The notes: generated by a model not told the origin, from the sequence alone. Positions 23,678 through 32,215 are shown, numbered from the stretch's first letter. The stretch: 63,272 nucleotides of DNA from Leidyana gryllorum EB-2025a (GCA_048772705.1 JBLWGC010000138.1:1-63272); one strand, 5' to 3'. A program made the numbers and translations.

Positions 23678-23784
23678 AAGTACGTACGGCTGCACGTGCC
23701 GGGATCTCACCATCTTTGAAGGGTCGCAGACCACAATTGCCATTGCGAGAGCAGCGCAGTCAGTGTCTAGCGTGCCTCTGAAAG

Positions 23785-23857
23785 CGCTCCTGGCAGGTTC
23801 CGAGCCTGCGATTTTGCCGTTAACAGCCACACCCTCTGCCGCCTGAGCTACAAGACC
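23785..23857 (-). tRNA. trnN-GUU: tRNA-Asn (GTT), degenerate
   Basis: GTT kept, but the anticodon stem (TGTGG/CGGCA) mispairs and the T loop is TTCCGAG in genome sense. Confidence 0.5.
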
Positions 23858-23952
23858 CCTTACAATGTTTCAGAGGTTAGTAGAGAGACTCTCCTCTTCC
23901 TACAACAGTTCGCACGGGGTGCCCGAGGGAAGGTGTAATCAGTTACAGTCGC

Positions 23953-24034
23953 GGCAAGGTGGCCGAGCGGTTAAGGCGGCGGCCTGCTAAGCCGTTGGGT
24001 TTTACCCGCGTGAATTCGAATCTCACCCTTGTCG
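23953..24034 (+). tRNA. trnS-GCU: tRNA-Ser (GCT)
   Basis: 82 nt, loop CTGCTAA, T loop TTCGAAT. Holds the point (23967) where identity with the tandem copy resumes. Confidence 0.94.
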
Positions 24035-24251
24035 GTAGCATTCGCGGAGAGCGCAATTGCTTCAATGATTGAAGTGAGCTTTTTGTCCGACTCAAATCCA
24101 ACGCTCTACGCTGGGCGCTATATACAGGAGCCAATTAAATTTTCCAGACGTCAGTAGAGAGACCCGTGTTGCGTGTGTCCAGTTGAGGAAGCGCTAGTCC
24201 GGATAATTCTACCGACTCAATTCTACCGACTCTTCTGGGATAGGCTGAATC

Positions 24252-24323
24252 GGTTGCGTGGTGTAGTGGTTAGCACTGGAGACTCTGAATCTCCCGACCT
24301 GGGTTCGATTCCCGGCGCGACCT
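24252..24323 (+). tRNA. trnQ-CUG: tRNA-Gln (CTG)
   Basis: Loop CTCTGAA on GGAGA/TCTCC, acceptor GGTTGCG/CGCGACC, B box GGTTCGATTCC, CGACCTGGG as in plant Gln. Confidence 0.96.
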
Positions 24324-24366
24324 TGGAACTGTCCTCACTGCTCCGTGAAACTTCGCCACTCCTCAT

Positions 24367-24438
24367 GCAGCCACGGTCTAGTGGTTACGACGTCTGCTTA
24401 ACACGCAGAAAGTCCGAGGTGAATCCTCGGTGGCTGTA
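24367..24438 (+). tRNA. trnV-AAC: tRNA-Val (AAC), B box changed
   Basis: Acceptor, D and anticodon arms good. T arm CCGAGGTGAATCCTCGG lacks the TTCGA core. Confidence 0.65.
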
Positions 24439-24507
24439 GCTCCCACGGTCTAGTGGTTACGACGTCTGCTGAACACGCAGAATCCGAGGTGAATCCTCGG
24501 TGGTGTA
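24439..24507 (+). pseudogene. second Val-like body in direct tandem
   Basis: Immediately repeats the gene before it without spacer, with T33 changed to G (loop TGAACAC) and a shortened acceptor: a recent slipped duplication. Confidence 0.75.
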
Positions 24508-24562
24508 CCTCCTAACTTTCAGCGAGAACCAGGGGAGACAATCTTAAGCGAAACCACCTGTG

Positions 24563-24634
24563 CTCCGAGACCGGGAATCGAACCCGGGTCTTCCGCATGA
24601 CAGGCGGAAATACTAACCGCTTTACTATCTCGGA
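24563..24634 (-). tRNA. trnD-GUC: tRNA-Asp (GTC)
   Basis: Loop CTGTCAT (38 changed), D arm GTAAAGCGG slightly changed, other stems perfect. Confidence 0.88.
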
Positions 24635-24729
24635 CGCTCGTGAATACCCCGGCCTCCAACCCCGGAAGACCTTCCATTTTGAGATTCCAAGTACAGGAAA
24701 CGCGTGGAAGGGCGAGCCAACAACATTCC

Positions 24730-24809
24730 GGAAGGGTGGCCTAGTGGTCTCAAACGCTGTGTTCAGGCCGCAGTCCGAAGGGGCGTGGGTTCGAATCCCA
24801 CTCTTGTCA
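24730..24809 (+). tRNA. trnL-CAG: tRNA-Leu (CAG)
   Basis: Loop TTCAGGC on CTGTG/CGCAG, T arm perfect. 5' acceptor GGAAGGG pairs poorly with TCTTGTC. Confidence 0.75.
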
Positions 24810-24919
24810 GCCGTTGTAGTCAGGACAACCTGCGACTGGATCCCAGCACTGCCCGCCGTGCACGTAGCATCCGGCTAACTTTCGTCGATACAACTGACAC
24901 ATGATTCTCCAGCTAAGTT

Positions 24920-24991
24920 GCCTTCTTAGCTTAGGGGCAGAGCGTTCGCTTCGTAAGCGAGAAGTCGCCGGTTCGATTCCGGCAGAAGGCT
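24920..24991 (+). tRNA. trnT-CGU: tRNA-Thr (CGT)
   Basis: Loop TTCGTAA on TTCGC/GCGAG, acceptor GCCTTCT/AGAAGGC, B box GGTTCGATTCC. Confidence 0.95.
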
Positions 24992-25057
24992 TTGATGCAT
25001 CGATAGGCTTATAAGGAATGGCTGTCACCACGTACAAGATTCACAAGATCGTGTTCT

Positions 25058-25128
25058 GCATCTGTGGTCTAGTGCAAGAGTCGCTCGCTGCCATCGAGAT
25101 AACCCGTGTGGGATTCCCGACGGATGGA
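25058..25128 (+). pseudogene. tRNA-Gly (GCC), degenerate
   Basis: Same decayed type as 2803, with further acceptor changes. Confidence 0.65.
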
Positions 25129-25172
25129 AAATGATAGCATGATGAGTTTGTCGGCGGTTCCGATTCCGACCG

Positions 25173-25245
25173 TGGGAGTGGAGAGGATTGAACTCTCGAC
25201 TTCAGGATTATGAGACCTACGCGCTACCGACTGCGCTACACTCCC
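25173..25245 (-). tRNA. trnM-CAU: tRNA-Met elongator (CAT)
   Basis: As 2918, except T loop TTCAATC. Confidence 0.87.
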
Positions 25246-25318
25246 TACCGAAACTTCTCTCGATGCATCTCCTCCTGTCAAAAGGGTGCACGTGATGCTG
25301 TATCCACAACACACCCGC

Positions 25319-25391
25319 CTGGTCGGGGCGGGGCTCAACCGCAAACTTGGACTTGTTGGGCTCACCATTTAACTGACCGAAAATACGCAGA
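25319..25391 (-). pseudogene. tRNA-Ile remnant
   Basis: Aligns with Ile(AAT) over T arm and anticodon arm but with changes in every stem. Confidence 0.5.
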
Positions 25392-25576
25392 GTTGAGGTA
25401 AACAATCACTGGACCAAGTAGTCGACTGATGTGCTCAGCAAAGCACCTGATTGGCCTCGTCCGCCCGGCCGAACAGTTATTTCAGAGCCTAATACTGACA
25501 TGGAGTAGGGGTTGTTCCCACACCACTGACAATTCGCATGAGAGTCCCGAGGCAACGTGTGATCCGTTGCACTCTC

Positions 25577-25658
25577 GGCAAGGTGGCACACTGTTTGAGG
25601 CGGCGGCTTGCTAAGCCGTTGGGTTTCACCCACGTGAGTTCAAATCTCACCATTGTCC
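25577..25658 (+). pseudogene. tRNA-Ser (GCT), D arm spoiled
   Basis: Loop CTGCTAA and variable arm kept. D arm reads TGGCACACTGTTTGAGG. Confidence 0.65.
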
Positions 25659-25815
25659 GTGGCACTCGGGGAGAGCGCAACTGCTTCAATGATTGAACTG
25701 AGGTTTTTGCCCGACTCGAATCCAACTCTTTACGCTGGGGTCTGTATACAAGACCCGTGTTGCATGTGTCCAGTTGAGGAAGCGCTAGTCCGACTCTTCT
25801 GGGATGGGCTGAACC

Positions 25816-25885
25816 GGTTGCGTCCTTGGTGGTTAGCACTCGACACTTTGGATTTTCCGACCTGGGTTCGATCCCGGCGCGACCC
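25816..25885 (+). pseudogene. tRNA-Gln (TTG), degenerate
   Basis: Inverted partner of 20371 with the same D-arm lesion. Confidence 0.65.
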
Positions 25886-25949
25886 TTGAACTGGTCCTCA
25901 CTACCCCCTGAAGCTTCGCCACTTCTCTTGGGCTGCGGGGACCATCCAT

Positions 25950-26022
25950 GGAGCCATGGTCTAGTGGTTACGACGTCTGCTTAACACGCAGAAGGTCCCG
26001 AGTTCGATCCTCGGTGGCTGTA
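25950..26022 (+). tRNA. trnV-AAC: tRNA-Val (AAC)
   Basis: Loop TTAACAC; acceptor GGAGCCA with one mismatch. Otherwise as 20234. Confidence 0.88.
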
Positions 26023-26076
26023 GCTCGCAACTTTCAGCGGCACCAAAAAAGACAATCTTAAGCGAGATCAACTGTG

Positions 26077-26148
26077 CTCCGAGACCGGGAATCGAACCCG
26101 GGTCTTCCGCGTGACAGGCGGAAATACTAACCACTATACTATCTCGGA
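26077..26148 (-). tRNA. trnD-GUC: tRNA-Asp (GTC)
   Basis: Consensus copy. T6 at 26045-26050 on its 3' side. Confidence 0.96.
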
Positions 26149-26242
26149 CGCTCCGAACACACCGGCGTGAAACCCCAAACATCCTTCCAACTTGAGATTC
26201 CAGGGATAGAAAACGCGTGGAGCGGCGAGCCAACAACATCCC

Positions 26243-26322
26243 GGCAAGATGACCGAGTGGTCTGAGGCGCTGTGCTCAGACCAGAGACCGAAAGGTCGTG
26301 GGTTCGAATCCCACTTTTGTCA
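26243..26322 (+). tRNA. trnL-CAG: tRNA-Leu (CAG), stem weak
   Basis: Loop CTCAGAC, but stem CTGTG/CAGAG has two mismatches. The tandem copy at 44137 has one base repaired to CGGAG. B box good. Confidence 0.75.
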
Positions 26323-26340
26323 GGTTGCGCCCCAAACGGG

Positions 26341-26345
26341 AAAAA
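26341..26345 (-). terminator. T5 tract after Trp-like gene
   Basis: Minus-strand T5, 13 bases past the gene at 26359. Confidence 0.5.
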
Positions 26346-26358
26346 CATAGAGTCCGGT

Positions 26359-26430
26359 TGAGCCCAGAGTGATTCGAACACCCAACCTTCTGATCTGTAG
26401 TCAGACGCGCTACCGTTGTGCCATAGGCCC
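26359..26430 (-). tRNA. tRNA-Trp body with ACA anticodon
   Basis: Trp gene with loop CTACAGA, so ACA (Cys) replaces CCA. A box also altered (TGGCACAACGG). T arm and acceptor intact. Confidence 0.75.
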
Positions 26431-26602
26431 AAAACCATCCCCCGTTCCAGACTCATTTACCGGCAATCGGCCCGCTTCTTAGGCGTGACATGCGAAAATA
26501 GTAACGACTATGCTATCTCGGACACTCTGAACACGCCACGGACATTCCATTCGTTCAGAAAACGGCCGTTACCGTGTACGAGCTTCAACAACAAGGTGTC
26601 AC

Positions 26603-26673
26603 GCATCTGTGGTCTAGTGGTAGAATGTCTCGTTGCCATTGAGACGACCCGGGTTCGATTCCCGGCAGATGCA
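26603..26673 (+). tRNA. trnG-GCC: tRNA-Gly (GCC)
   Basis: Loop TTGCCAT on TCTCG/TGAGA (one G-T), everything else consensus. A TTTT lies 16 bases downstream. Confidence 0.94.
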
Positions 26674-26748
26674 GATGACACATGGTTGCTTTTCCACCAT
26701 TCAGAAATTCAAGCGTGAGTTGGTGTTTGACCCTCCGATCACATCGCA

Positions 26749-26830
26749 CGACAACTGCTGGATTTGAACCAGCGCGGGCCAGGCCCAGTAGATTTCTAGT
26801 CTACCCCCTTAACCACTCGGGCAAGTTGCC
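26749..26830 (-). tRNA. trnS-AGA: tRNA-Ser (AGA)
   Basis: Loop CTAGAAA, all stems pair. Tail-to-tail with Gly 26603. Confidence 0.94.
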
Positions 26831-26899
26831 GCTGTCGAACTTGGCATTTTGCGGCCAGTGGCTTCACATACGGTTCCGCGAACTTCACTGGGACTGCTC

Positions 26900-26964
26900 G
26901 CGCCGCCCAAACCCGCGGATCTCCCTTCAAAAGTCTTGCGCTCTAGTGACGGAGTTGGGGCGGC
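26900..26964 (-). pseudogene. Lys-derived remnant
   Basis: As 19301, inverted, with CGCTCTAGTGACGG in the D arm. Confidence 0.6.
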
Positions 26965-27134
26965 AAGGAAGCTCGCCCCGTACCCGAGGAAGGCCCAAGA
27001 TTCCACGATCAATACAAATGGAAGAGGTTACTAAGTCCGAATCTGTATCAGAGATCCACTCACTTGATCAGGCCGACATACCATGTTTTCCAAGACGGTA
27101 CGGCTCTCGGCCGAAGCCCCAACTCAACCACTCG

Positions 27135-27207
27135 TCCACTGTAGTCTAAGTGGCTAGGATATGCGGCTTTCACCCGCATGATCCGGGTTCAAGTCCCGGC
27201 AGTGGAA
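27135..27207 (+). tRNA. trnE-UUC: tRNA-Glu (TTC)
   Basis: Loop CTTTCAC, TGCGG/CCGCA stem, acceptor perfect. Confidence 0.95.
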
Positions 27208-27283
27208 GTCATTGAACTACTCTAGCAAAGTGCTCCACTAATCTCCGTCAATAGCGATTGTTTCGTCATCTCCGGCTTCCATT

Positions 27284-27355
27284 GCCTTCTTAGTTTAGGG
27301 GCAGAGCGTTCGCTTCGTAAGCGAGAAGTCGCCGGTTCGATTCCGGCTGAAGGCT
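27284..27355 (+). tRNA. trnT-CGU: tRNA-Thr (CGT)
   Basis: Loop TTCGTAA. A box TTAGTTTAGG and 3' acceptor TGAAGGC have one change each. Confidence 0.85.
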
Positions 27356-27395
27356 CGACTGCATCCACTGGGCACCGGTAAGCTGCTCGCAAACT

Positions 27396-27470
27396 CCAAT
27401 AATCGTAGCTCAGCCATCAGAGGTAAGTCTCTCAGCCACGAAGTCGCAGGTTTGGAACCTGCCAGTACCT
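27396..27470 (+). pseudogene. Asn-derived remnant
   Basis: Inverted relative of 21462 with the same T arm. Confidence 0.5.
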
Positions 27471-27485
27471 GAGGCACCCATAGGG

Positions 27486-27545
27486 GGCTGTTTGGTCTAG
27501 TTTTATGATTCTTTCTTCGGCTGGAAGAAGTCCTGGGTTCAATGC
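27486..27545 (+). pseudogene. tRNA-Pro (CGG), 3' truncated
   Basis: Loop TTCGGCT; D loop GTTTTATG eroded. Stops in the T loop. Confidence 0.65.
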
Positions 27546-27658
27546 CACGTCTCTCCAAGGTCGGCTACTATACGCGGCTCCCACTCGTACAATCCCGAAT
27601 GAAGTCCAGACCAGCTGAGACAAAATCGGAGTTGCACCAGTTGTGAGGGCTGGAACTG

Positions 27659-27730
27659 CTCCGAGACCGGGAATCGAACCCGGGTCTTCCGCGTGACAGG
27701 CGGAAATACTGACCACTATACTATCTCGGA
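27659..27730 (-). tRNA. trnD-GUC: tRNA-Asp (GTC)
   Basis: Consensus except one D-loop base. Confidence 0.94.
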
Positions 27731-27809
27731 CGCTAGTAAACACGCCGGCCTCCAACCCCAGAACTCCTCGCATTTTGAGATTTCACGGACAGGAAACGGG
27801 TAACACTTC

Positions 27810-27857
27810 GGCAAGATGGCCGAGTGCTGTGTGCAAGCCGCCGTCCGAAAATGCGGG
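27810..27857 (+). pseudogene. tRNA-Leu fragment
   Basis: Inverted relative of 21044. Confidence 0.5.
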
Positions 27858-27892
27858 CGGATGATCGCAACCATGTTTAGGCTAATGACTGA

Positions 27893-27964
27893 AGCCTCCT
27901 GCCGGAATCGAACCAGCGACCTTTCGCTTACAAAGCGAATGCTCTGCCCCTAAGCTAAGGAGGC
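27893..27964 (-). tRNA. trnT-UGU: tRNA-Thr (TGT)
   Basis: Loop TTTGTAA, acceptor GCCTCCT/AGGAGGC. T stem CGCTGG/CCGGC. Confidence 0.94.
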
Positions 27965-27987
27965 ATTCCCTGTCTCGAACTTCTCGC

Positions 27988-28049
27988 GCTGCCCGAACCT
28001 GCGGTCTCCCATCAAAAGTCTTGCGCTCTACCGACGGACTTGGGGCGGC
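27988..28049 (-). pseudogene. Lys-derived remnant
   Basis: TGCCCGAACCTGCGG version; repeated at 45882 and 60499 beside the eroded Ile. Confidence 0.55.
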
Positions 28050-28150
28050 GACGAAGCTCGGACTTAGTAACAAAATTCCATTCGTATTGATCGTTGAATC
28101 TTGGGCCTTCCTCGGGTACAGGGCGAAGCTGTATCAGAGATGCACTCACT

Positions 28151-28224
28151 TGGCCACGCCCGGACTCCAACCGGGGACTCAGAACTTATTAGGCTCACGC
28201 TATGGCCGCCTGAAATACGCGACC
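28151..28224 (-). pseudogene. tRNA-Ile (AAT), degenerate
   Basis: AAT loop survives; T loop CTCCAAC and D arm (GGCCGCCTGAAATACG) do not. Confidence 0.65.
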
Positions 28225-28427
28225 GCTTCAGAGTTGAGGTCAACAGTCACTAGCCGAAGGAGCCGACTGATGTGTTCAGCAAAGCCTTATGATTGCTACT
28301 GAACCGGCCACTCCGATCTTCGTCCACCCCGCCAAGCAGTCATTCCAAAGGCAAATACTGACATCGAGAAGGGGCACTACCAATTCGCACGGGATTCCCG
28401 ATGGAATGTGTAGCCCGTTCCACTGTC

Positions 28428-28509
28428 GGCAAGGTGGCCGAGTGGTTAAGGCGGCGACCTGCTAAGCCGTTGGGTTTCACCCGCGTGAGTTCGAATCTCA
28501 CCCTTGTCG
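28428..28509 (+). tRNA. trnS-GCU: tRNA-Ser (GCT)
   Basis: Loop CTGCTAA; one anticodon-stem pair changed (CGAC). Acceptor and T arm perfect. Confidence 0.87.
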
Positions 28510-28691
28510 GTTGCATTTGAGAAAAAGCGCCAACTGCTTCAAGGATTTAAGTGAGCTTTCTGTCCCACCCAAATCCAACGCCTACGCTGGACGCTTTATA
28601 CAGGAGCGACTTAAAATATTTCAGAGGTCAGTAGAGACCCCTATTGCGTGTGTCCAGTTGAGGAACAGACTCTTCTGGGATGGGCTGAGCC

Positions 28692-28763
28692 GGTTGCGTC
28701 GTGTAGTGGTTAGCACTGGAGACTTTGAATCTCCCGACGTGGGTTCGATTCCCGGCAGATGCA
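28692..28763 (+). pseudogene. chimeric tRNA: Gln 5', Gly 3'
   Basis: D arm, anticodon (loop CTTTGAA, TTG) and 5' acceptor GGTTGCG are Gln. From the T loop on it is Gly, ending CAGATGC A. The switch falls in the shared GGGTTCGATTCCCGG. Acceptor cannot pair. Confidence 0.9.
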
Positions 28764-28904
28764 GACATAGCACATGGCTGATTCACTAGAATTCTACGCC
28801 GTTGAACACCAGTGCCAATTAAACACTGGCGGACAGCTGTAGCACTCGCAGGGACATATGTGACGGCGCAGCGGAGAATGGGCGTGGATCCAAATCCCAT
28901 CCTT

Positions 28905-28972
28905 GTCAGGATAGAACTCGGGACCTTCTTTCCTGCGTGCGGAGCAGACGTCGTAAGCAGTAGACCATGGCT
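28905..28972 (-). pseudogene. tRNA-Val (AAC)-like remnant
   Basis: TAGAACTCGGGACC and the AGACGTCGTAAGCAGTAGACC D arm survive; the anticodon is lost. A Leu 3' piece abuts it at 28879-28909. Copies at 35217 and 46799. Confidence 0.6.
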
Positions 28973-29122
28973 GTACGGAGCTTCCGGGCCGTGAAAGGGG
29001 CGTATCCGATGAGCCTCACAGAAGTTGGACGGCCTGGAGTAGCTCATTTGGAGAGCATCTAACGCTCCTGTTACATTTCATCCTGATTGATGCCCCACTG
29101 CCTTGATAGCTACTTGCAGATT

Positions 29123-29194
29123 ATCCGAGTCGTCTAGTGGTTGGGACAGCAAGTTGTGGCCGTGCGAAGCCAGGCTCAATTCCCGGCTCGGCCA
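29123..29194 (+). tRNA. trnH-GUG: tRNA-His (GTG), degenerate
   Basis: Loop TTGTGGC but stem GCAAG/CGTGC mispairs; T loop CTCAATT. Confidence 0.5.
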
Positions 29195-29266
29195 ATATGT
29201 CTCCGGTGTCTCTAATGGAACTTTCTCTTGATGGCTACACACTTTCATTCGACGGCTCCGTTGATT

Positions 29267-29339
29267 GGCGCTATGGCCTAATGGATATGGCATCGGTCTA
29301 CGGAACTTGGGATTCTGGGTTCGAGTCCCAGTAGCGTCT
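29267..29339 (+). tRNA. trnR-ACG: tRNA-Arg (ACG), stem weak
   Basis: Loop CTACGGA; 3' stem ACTTG instead of ACCGG. Acceptor and T arm intact. Confidence 0.75.
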
Positions 29340-29472
29340 GGGCGAGCGGTCGGGTTCCAGCCCCTCACAATTGCTGCAACTCAGTTTTTATCTCAGCTGG
29401 GTGTCCTTGCTGTGGACAGCATCCCCGTGCACCCTTTTGACAGGAGGAGATACATCGAGAGAAGTTCCATTG

Positions 29473-29545
29473 GGGAGTGTAGCGCAGTCGGTAGCGCGTA
29501 GGTCTCATAATCCTGAAGTCGAGAGTTCGATCCTCTCCACTCCCA
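29473..29545 (+). tRNA. trnM-CAU: tRNA-Met elongator (CAT)
   Basis: Loop CTCATAA, acceptor GGGAGTG/CACTCCC, T loop TTCGATC. Best elongator Met. Confidence 0.95.
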
Positions 29546-29547
29546 CG

Positions 29548-29609
29548 GTTGGAATCGGAACCACGGGTTATCTCGATGGCAGCGAGAGACTCTTCCACAC
29601 CACAGATGC
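29548..29609 (-). pseudogene. tRNA-Gly (GCC) remnant
   Basis: GCC loop visible; D and T arms shortened. Head of the decayed family at 2803 in inverse order to Met. Confidence 0.6.
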
Positions 29610-29705
29610 GTAACACCTTGTTGTTGGAGCTCGTACACAATAACGGCCGTTTTGCTTCGAATGAGAAGACAGGGTCAAGTTGAGCGAGTATGAGAGCCAG
29701 CTCGT

Positions 29706-29777
29706 GGGCACGTAACACAGTGGTAGAGCAGTTGACTGCAGATCAGCAAGTCCGTGGTTCAACTTCGCGCGTGCCGT
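29706..29777 (+). tRNA. trnC-GCA: tRNA-Cys (GCA)
   Basis: Loop CTGCAGA; A box TAACACAGTGG and acceptor each changed, anticodon stem with one mismatch. Confidence 0.7.
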
Positions 29778-29894
29778 GAAGTTGAGATGAAACGCTGGAA
29801 GATGTTAAACCAACATTCCTGACCACAAAGGGTTGCAGAATCCTGCGCTAGAAAGAGGAAAGTCTCTATATTATCCTCTGAAACATTGTAGCTG

Positions 29895-29967
29895 GGTCTT
29901 GTAGCTCAGTCGGCAGAGCGTGTGGCTGTTAACCACAAAGTCGCAGGTTCGAAACCTGCCAGGACCG
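29895..29967 (+). tRNA. trnN-GUU: tRNA-Asn (GTT)
   Basis: All stems pair; same as 13786. Confidence 0.95.
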
Positions 29968-30068
29968 GGTGCTGCGGCACCGTACTCTCTAGACGGCACT
30001 TGTGCTCTTGGACCCTTCCAAGGTCGTAAATATGTATTTAAATACCGGCAATTGCAGACTACGAAGTT

Positions 30069-30141
30069 TGGACGACCTGGGCATCGATCCCAGTACCTCT
30101 CGCATGCTAAGCGAGCGCTCTACCATTTGAGCTAGTCGCCC
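30069..30141 (-). tRNA. trnA-AGC: tRNA-Ala (AGC)
   Basis: Consensus in all stems. Asn-Ala convergent pair as at 13270/13406. Confidence 0.95.
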
Positions 30142-30229
30142 GTTGTGCAGACCCCATCGCATTTTTTTGTTCTCAACACCGTATGACCACTCTCTCGACT
30201 GTATTCAGCGGGTTTCACGACCGAGAGGC

Positions 30230-30301
30230 GGCTGATTGGTCTAGTGGTATGATTCTTCCTTTGGGTGGAAGGAGTCGTGGCTTCGATTCCCAGAACAGCC
30301 C
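30230..30301 (+). tRNA. trnP-UGG: tRNA-Pro (TGG), T arm weak
   Basis: Loop TTTGGGT on CTTCC/GGAAG. T stem GTGGC/CCCAG and acceptor each mispair once. Confidence 0.65.
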
Positions 30302-30339
30302 GTCTGATAGTTGTTGACGCAACAGGCTGCAATTCGCCC

Positions 30340-30412
30340 AGACGCTACTGGGACTCGAACCCAGAATCCCCGGTTCCGTAGACCGATGCCATATCCATTA
30401 GGCCATAGCGCC
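30340..30412 (-). tRNA. trnR-ACG: tRNA-Arg (ACG)
   Basis: Identical to 6288. Confidence 0.94.
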
Positions 30413-30533
30413 GACTAGCGGAGCCGTCAAATGGGAGTGTGTAGCGATCGAGACAGGACATGGGCAGCTACGCCCGATGGTGGGTCTGGGCAGACTTCAC
30501 CCACATCTCCCGTTCGAGACATCGGGGACATAC

Positions 30534-30606
30534 TATCCAAGCCAGGATTCGGGCCTGGGTATGCACGGCCACAACTTGGTGTTGTAAGCACCTAGACGAC
30601 CCGGAC
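30534..30606 (-). pseudogene. tRNA-His (GTG), degenerate
   Basis: As 6480, with one more stem change. Confidence 0.6.
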
Positions 30607-30660
30607 AATCTTCAAGTGAGGCTGGTGGGTACCAAAGCCATCATTTCCACCACAGAATTC

Positions 30661-30790
30661 AACTGGGCCTGGGCCGCGCTGGTGCAGATCCAGCAGTTGT
30701 CGTGCGATGTGATTGGAGGGGTCAGACACCAACTTACGCATGAATTCCAATCTACCCCCCTTCCCCACTCGGGCAAGTTGGCTACTGTCG
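30661..30790. pseudogene. two facing tRNA-Ser fragments
   Basis: 3' half of a Ser gene on plus (30661-30705) and 5' piece of another on minus (30748-30782), both eroded, before Phe. Confidence 0.5.
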
Positions 30791-30870
30791 ATTTCGCCAT
30801 GCGGCGAGGAGTGGCCCCACATACCGCCGCGGTGAGTGCTTATTTTCATCGCCTTCCGTGACTACCTACC

Positions 30871-30943
30871 GCCTCGGTAGCTCAGTTGGGAGAGCGCCAG
30901 ACTGAAGATCTGGAAGTCCCGTGTTCGATCCACGGCCGAGGCA
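30871..30943 (+). tRNA. trnF-GAA: tRNA-Phe (GAA)
   Basis: As 10442 but with the canonical D loop GTTGGGAGAGC. Confidence 0.96.
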
Positions 30944-31000
30944 GAGACGTTGTGACGTTTGGTGTCACTATCTCAAGTGTCCTCAGCGGTTTGCACGACC

Positions 31001-31072
31001 GGCTGTTTGGTCTAGTGGTATGATTCTTCTTTCGGGTGGAAGAAGGCCGGTGTTCGATTCCCAGAAGAGTCC
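31001..31072 (+). tRNA. trnP-CGG: tRNA-Pro (CGG), weak
   Basis: Loop TTCGGGT; CTTCT/GGAAG and GGCTGTT/AAGAGTC stems have mismatches. Confidence 0.65.
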
Positions 31073-31209
31073 GTCTGATAGTTGTTGACTGAATGCCACG
31101 TCTCTCCAAGGTCGGCTACCATACGCGGCTCCCACTCGTATAATCCCGGATGAGTCCAGACCAGCTGAGACAAAATCTGAGTTGCAGCAGTTGTGAGGGG
31201 CTGCAACTG

Positions 31210-31281
31210 CTCCGAGACCGGGAATCGAACCCGGGTCTTCCGCGTGACAGGCGGAAATACTAACCACTATACTATCTCGGA
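31210..31281 (-). tRNA. trnD-GUC: tRNA-Asp (GTC)
   Basis: Identical to 10789. Confidence 0.96.
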
Positions 31282-31372
31282 CGCTCTGAACACGCCGGCC
31301 TCCAATCCCAGAAGTCTTTCTATTTTGGCTCACGGACAAAAAACGCGTGGAGCGATGAACCAACAACACTGT

Positions 31373-31464
31373 GGCAAGATGGCCGAGTTGTCTAAGGCGC
31401 TGTGCTCAGACCGCAGTCCGAAAGGGCGAGGATCTGGGGTTGAGCCTTTTTAACCCCGGAGCAG
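31373..31464 (+). pseudogene. tRNA-Leu (CAG) with enlarged T loop
   Basis: As 10955; loop CTCAGAC on a good CTGTG/CGCAG stem. Confidence 0.65.
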
Positions 31465-31472
31465 TTGGACGG

Positions 31473-31552
31473 CCGGGGGTAGCTCAGTTGGAAGAGCATC
31501 TGACTGTAGTGCTGGCATCAGATAGTCGGCGGTTCGATTCCGTCCCACCGGA
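31473..31552 (+). tRNA. trnY-GUA: tRNA-Tyr (GTA) with 7-nt intron
   Basis: As 15474; D loop GTTGGAAGAGC has one change. Intron TGCTGGC unchanged. Confidence 0.9.
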
Positions 31553-31644
31553 AGTAGAGGGGTGATTGGCAAAGTACTACTCAACCTGAAGGTGGGAGCA
31601 GAAATTGCCCGAGTCTCTCGGGGTGCTGCAGATCTTTCGCAATT

Positions 31645-31715
31645 GCACTTGTGGTCTAAGGGTAAGATGCGACCCTTCCAAGGTCGTAACCCGGGTTCGA
31701 GTCCCGGCAGGTGCA
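31645..31715 (+). tRNA. trnG-UCC: tRNA-Gly (TCC)
   Basis: Identical to 22976. Confidence 0.95.
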
Positions 31716-31784
31716 GCTGTATGTAGGTCGAACGACCTGTATATCAGTGAAGTGAGGGACTGAGTGCCAATACAATACAACGGC

Positions 31785-31864
31785 TGACAAGAGTGGGATT
31801 CGAGCCCACGCCCTTTCGGACTGCGGCCTGAACACAGCGCCTTAGACCACTCGGCCATCTTGCC
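31785..31864 (-). tRNA. trnL-CAG: tRNA-Leu (CAG)
   Basis: Loop TTCAGGC on CTGTG/CGCAG, variable arm TCCGAAAGGGC, B box GGCTCGAATCC. Best CAG Leu. Confidence 0.93.
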
Positions 31865-32016
31865 GGAGCGTTCGCCACTTTACAGGTTTTCTGTCCGTGA
31901 AGTTCTCGAGAAGGAAGACTTTTAGGGTTGAAGACGCGGAAGACGCGGGTTCGATGCCCTGTTTTGGAGAGAGCCTGTTTCCTCGCTTTGGTGGGACTCA
32001 CTTCAAAGATTCGAGC

Positions 32017-32089
32017 TACAGCCACTTGGGATCGAACTCGGAACCTTCTGCGTGTTAAGCAGACGTCGTAACCACTAGACCATGACTGC
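32017..32089 (-). tRNA. trnV-AAC: tRNA-Val (AAC)
   Basis: Loop TTAACAC; acceptor GCAGTCA and T stem with one change each. Confidence 0.82.
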
Positions 32090-32149
32090 ACGAAAGCTTT
32101 GCGGGAACCAAGAGAAGTTGCGAAGTTTCAAGAAGTAGAACTAGTTGCG

Positions 32150-32215
32150 AGGTCGCGCCGGGAATCGAACCCAGCTCGGGAGATCCAAAGCCTCCAGTGC
32201 TAACCATTCACGACC
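32150..32215 (-). pseudogene. tRNA-Gln (TTG), 5' truncated
   Basis: T arm and loop CTTTGGA; the D arm runs into unrelated sequence. Confidence 0.65.

Larger units (their letters stand above)
25576..26960 (-). repeat. inverted repeat within the unit, right arm
   Basis: Partner of 19300-20680. Confidence 0.75.
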
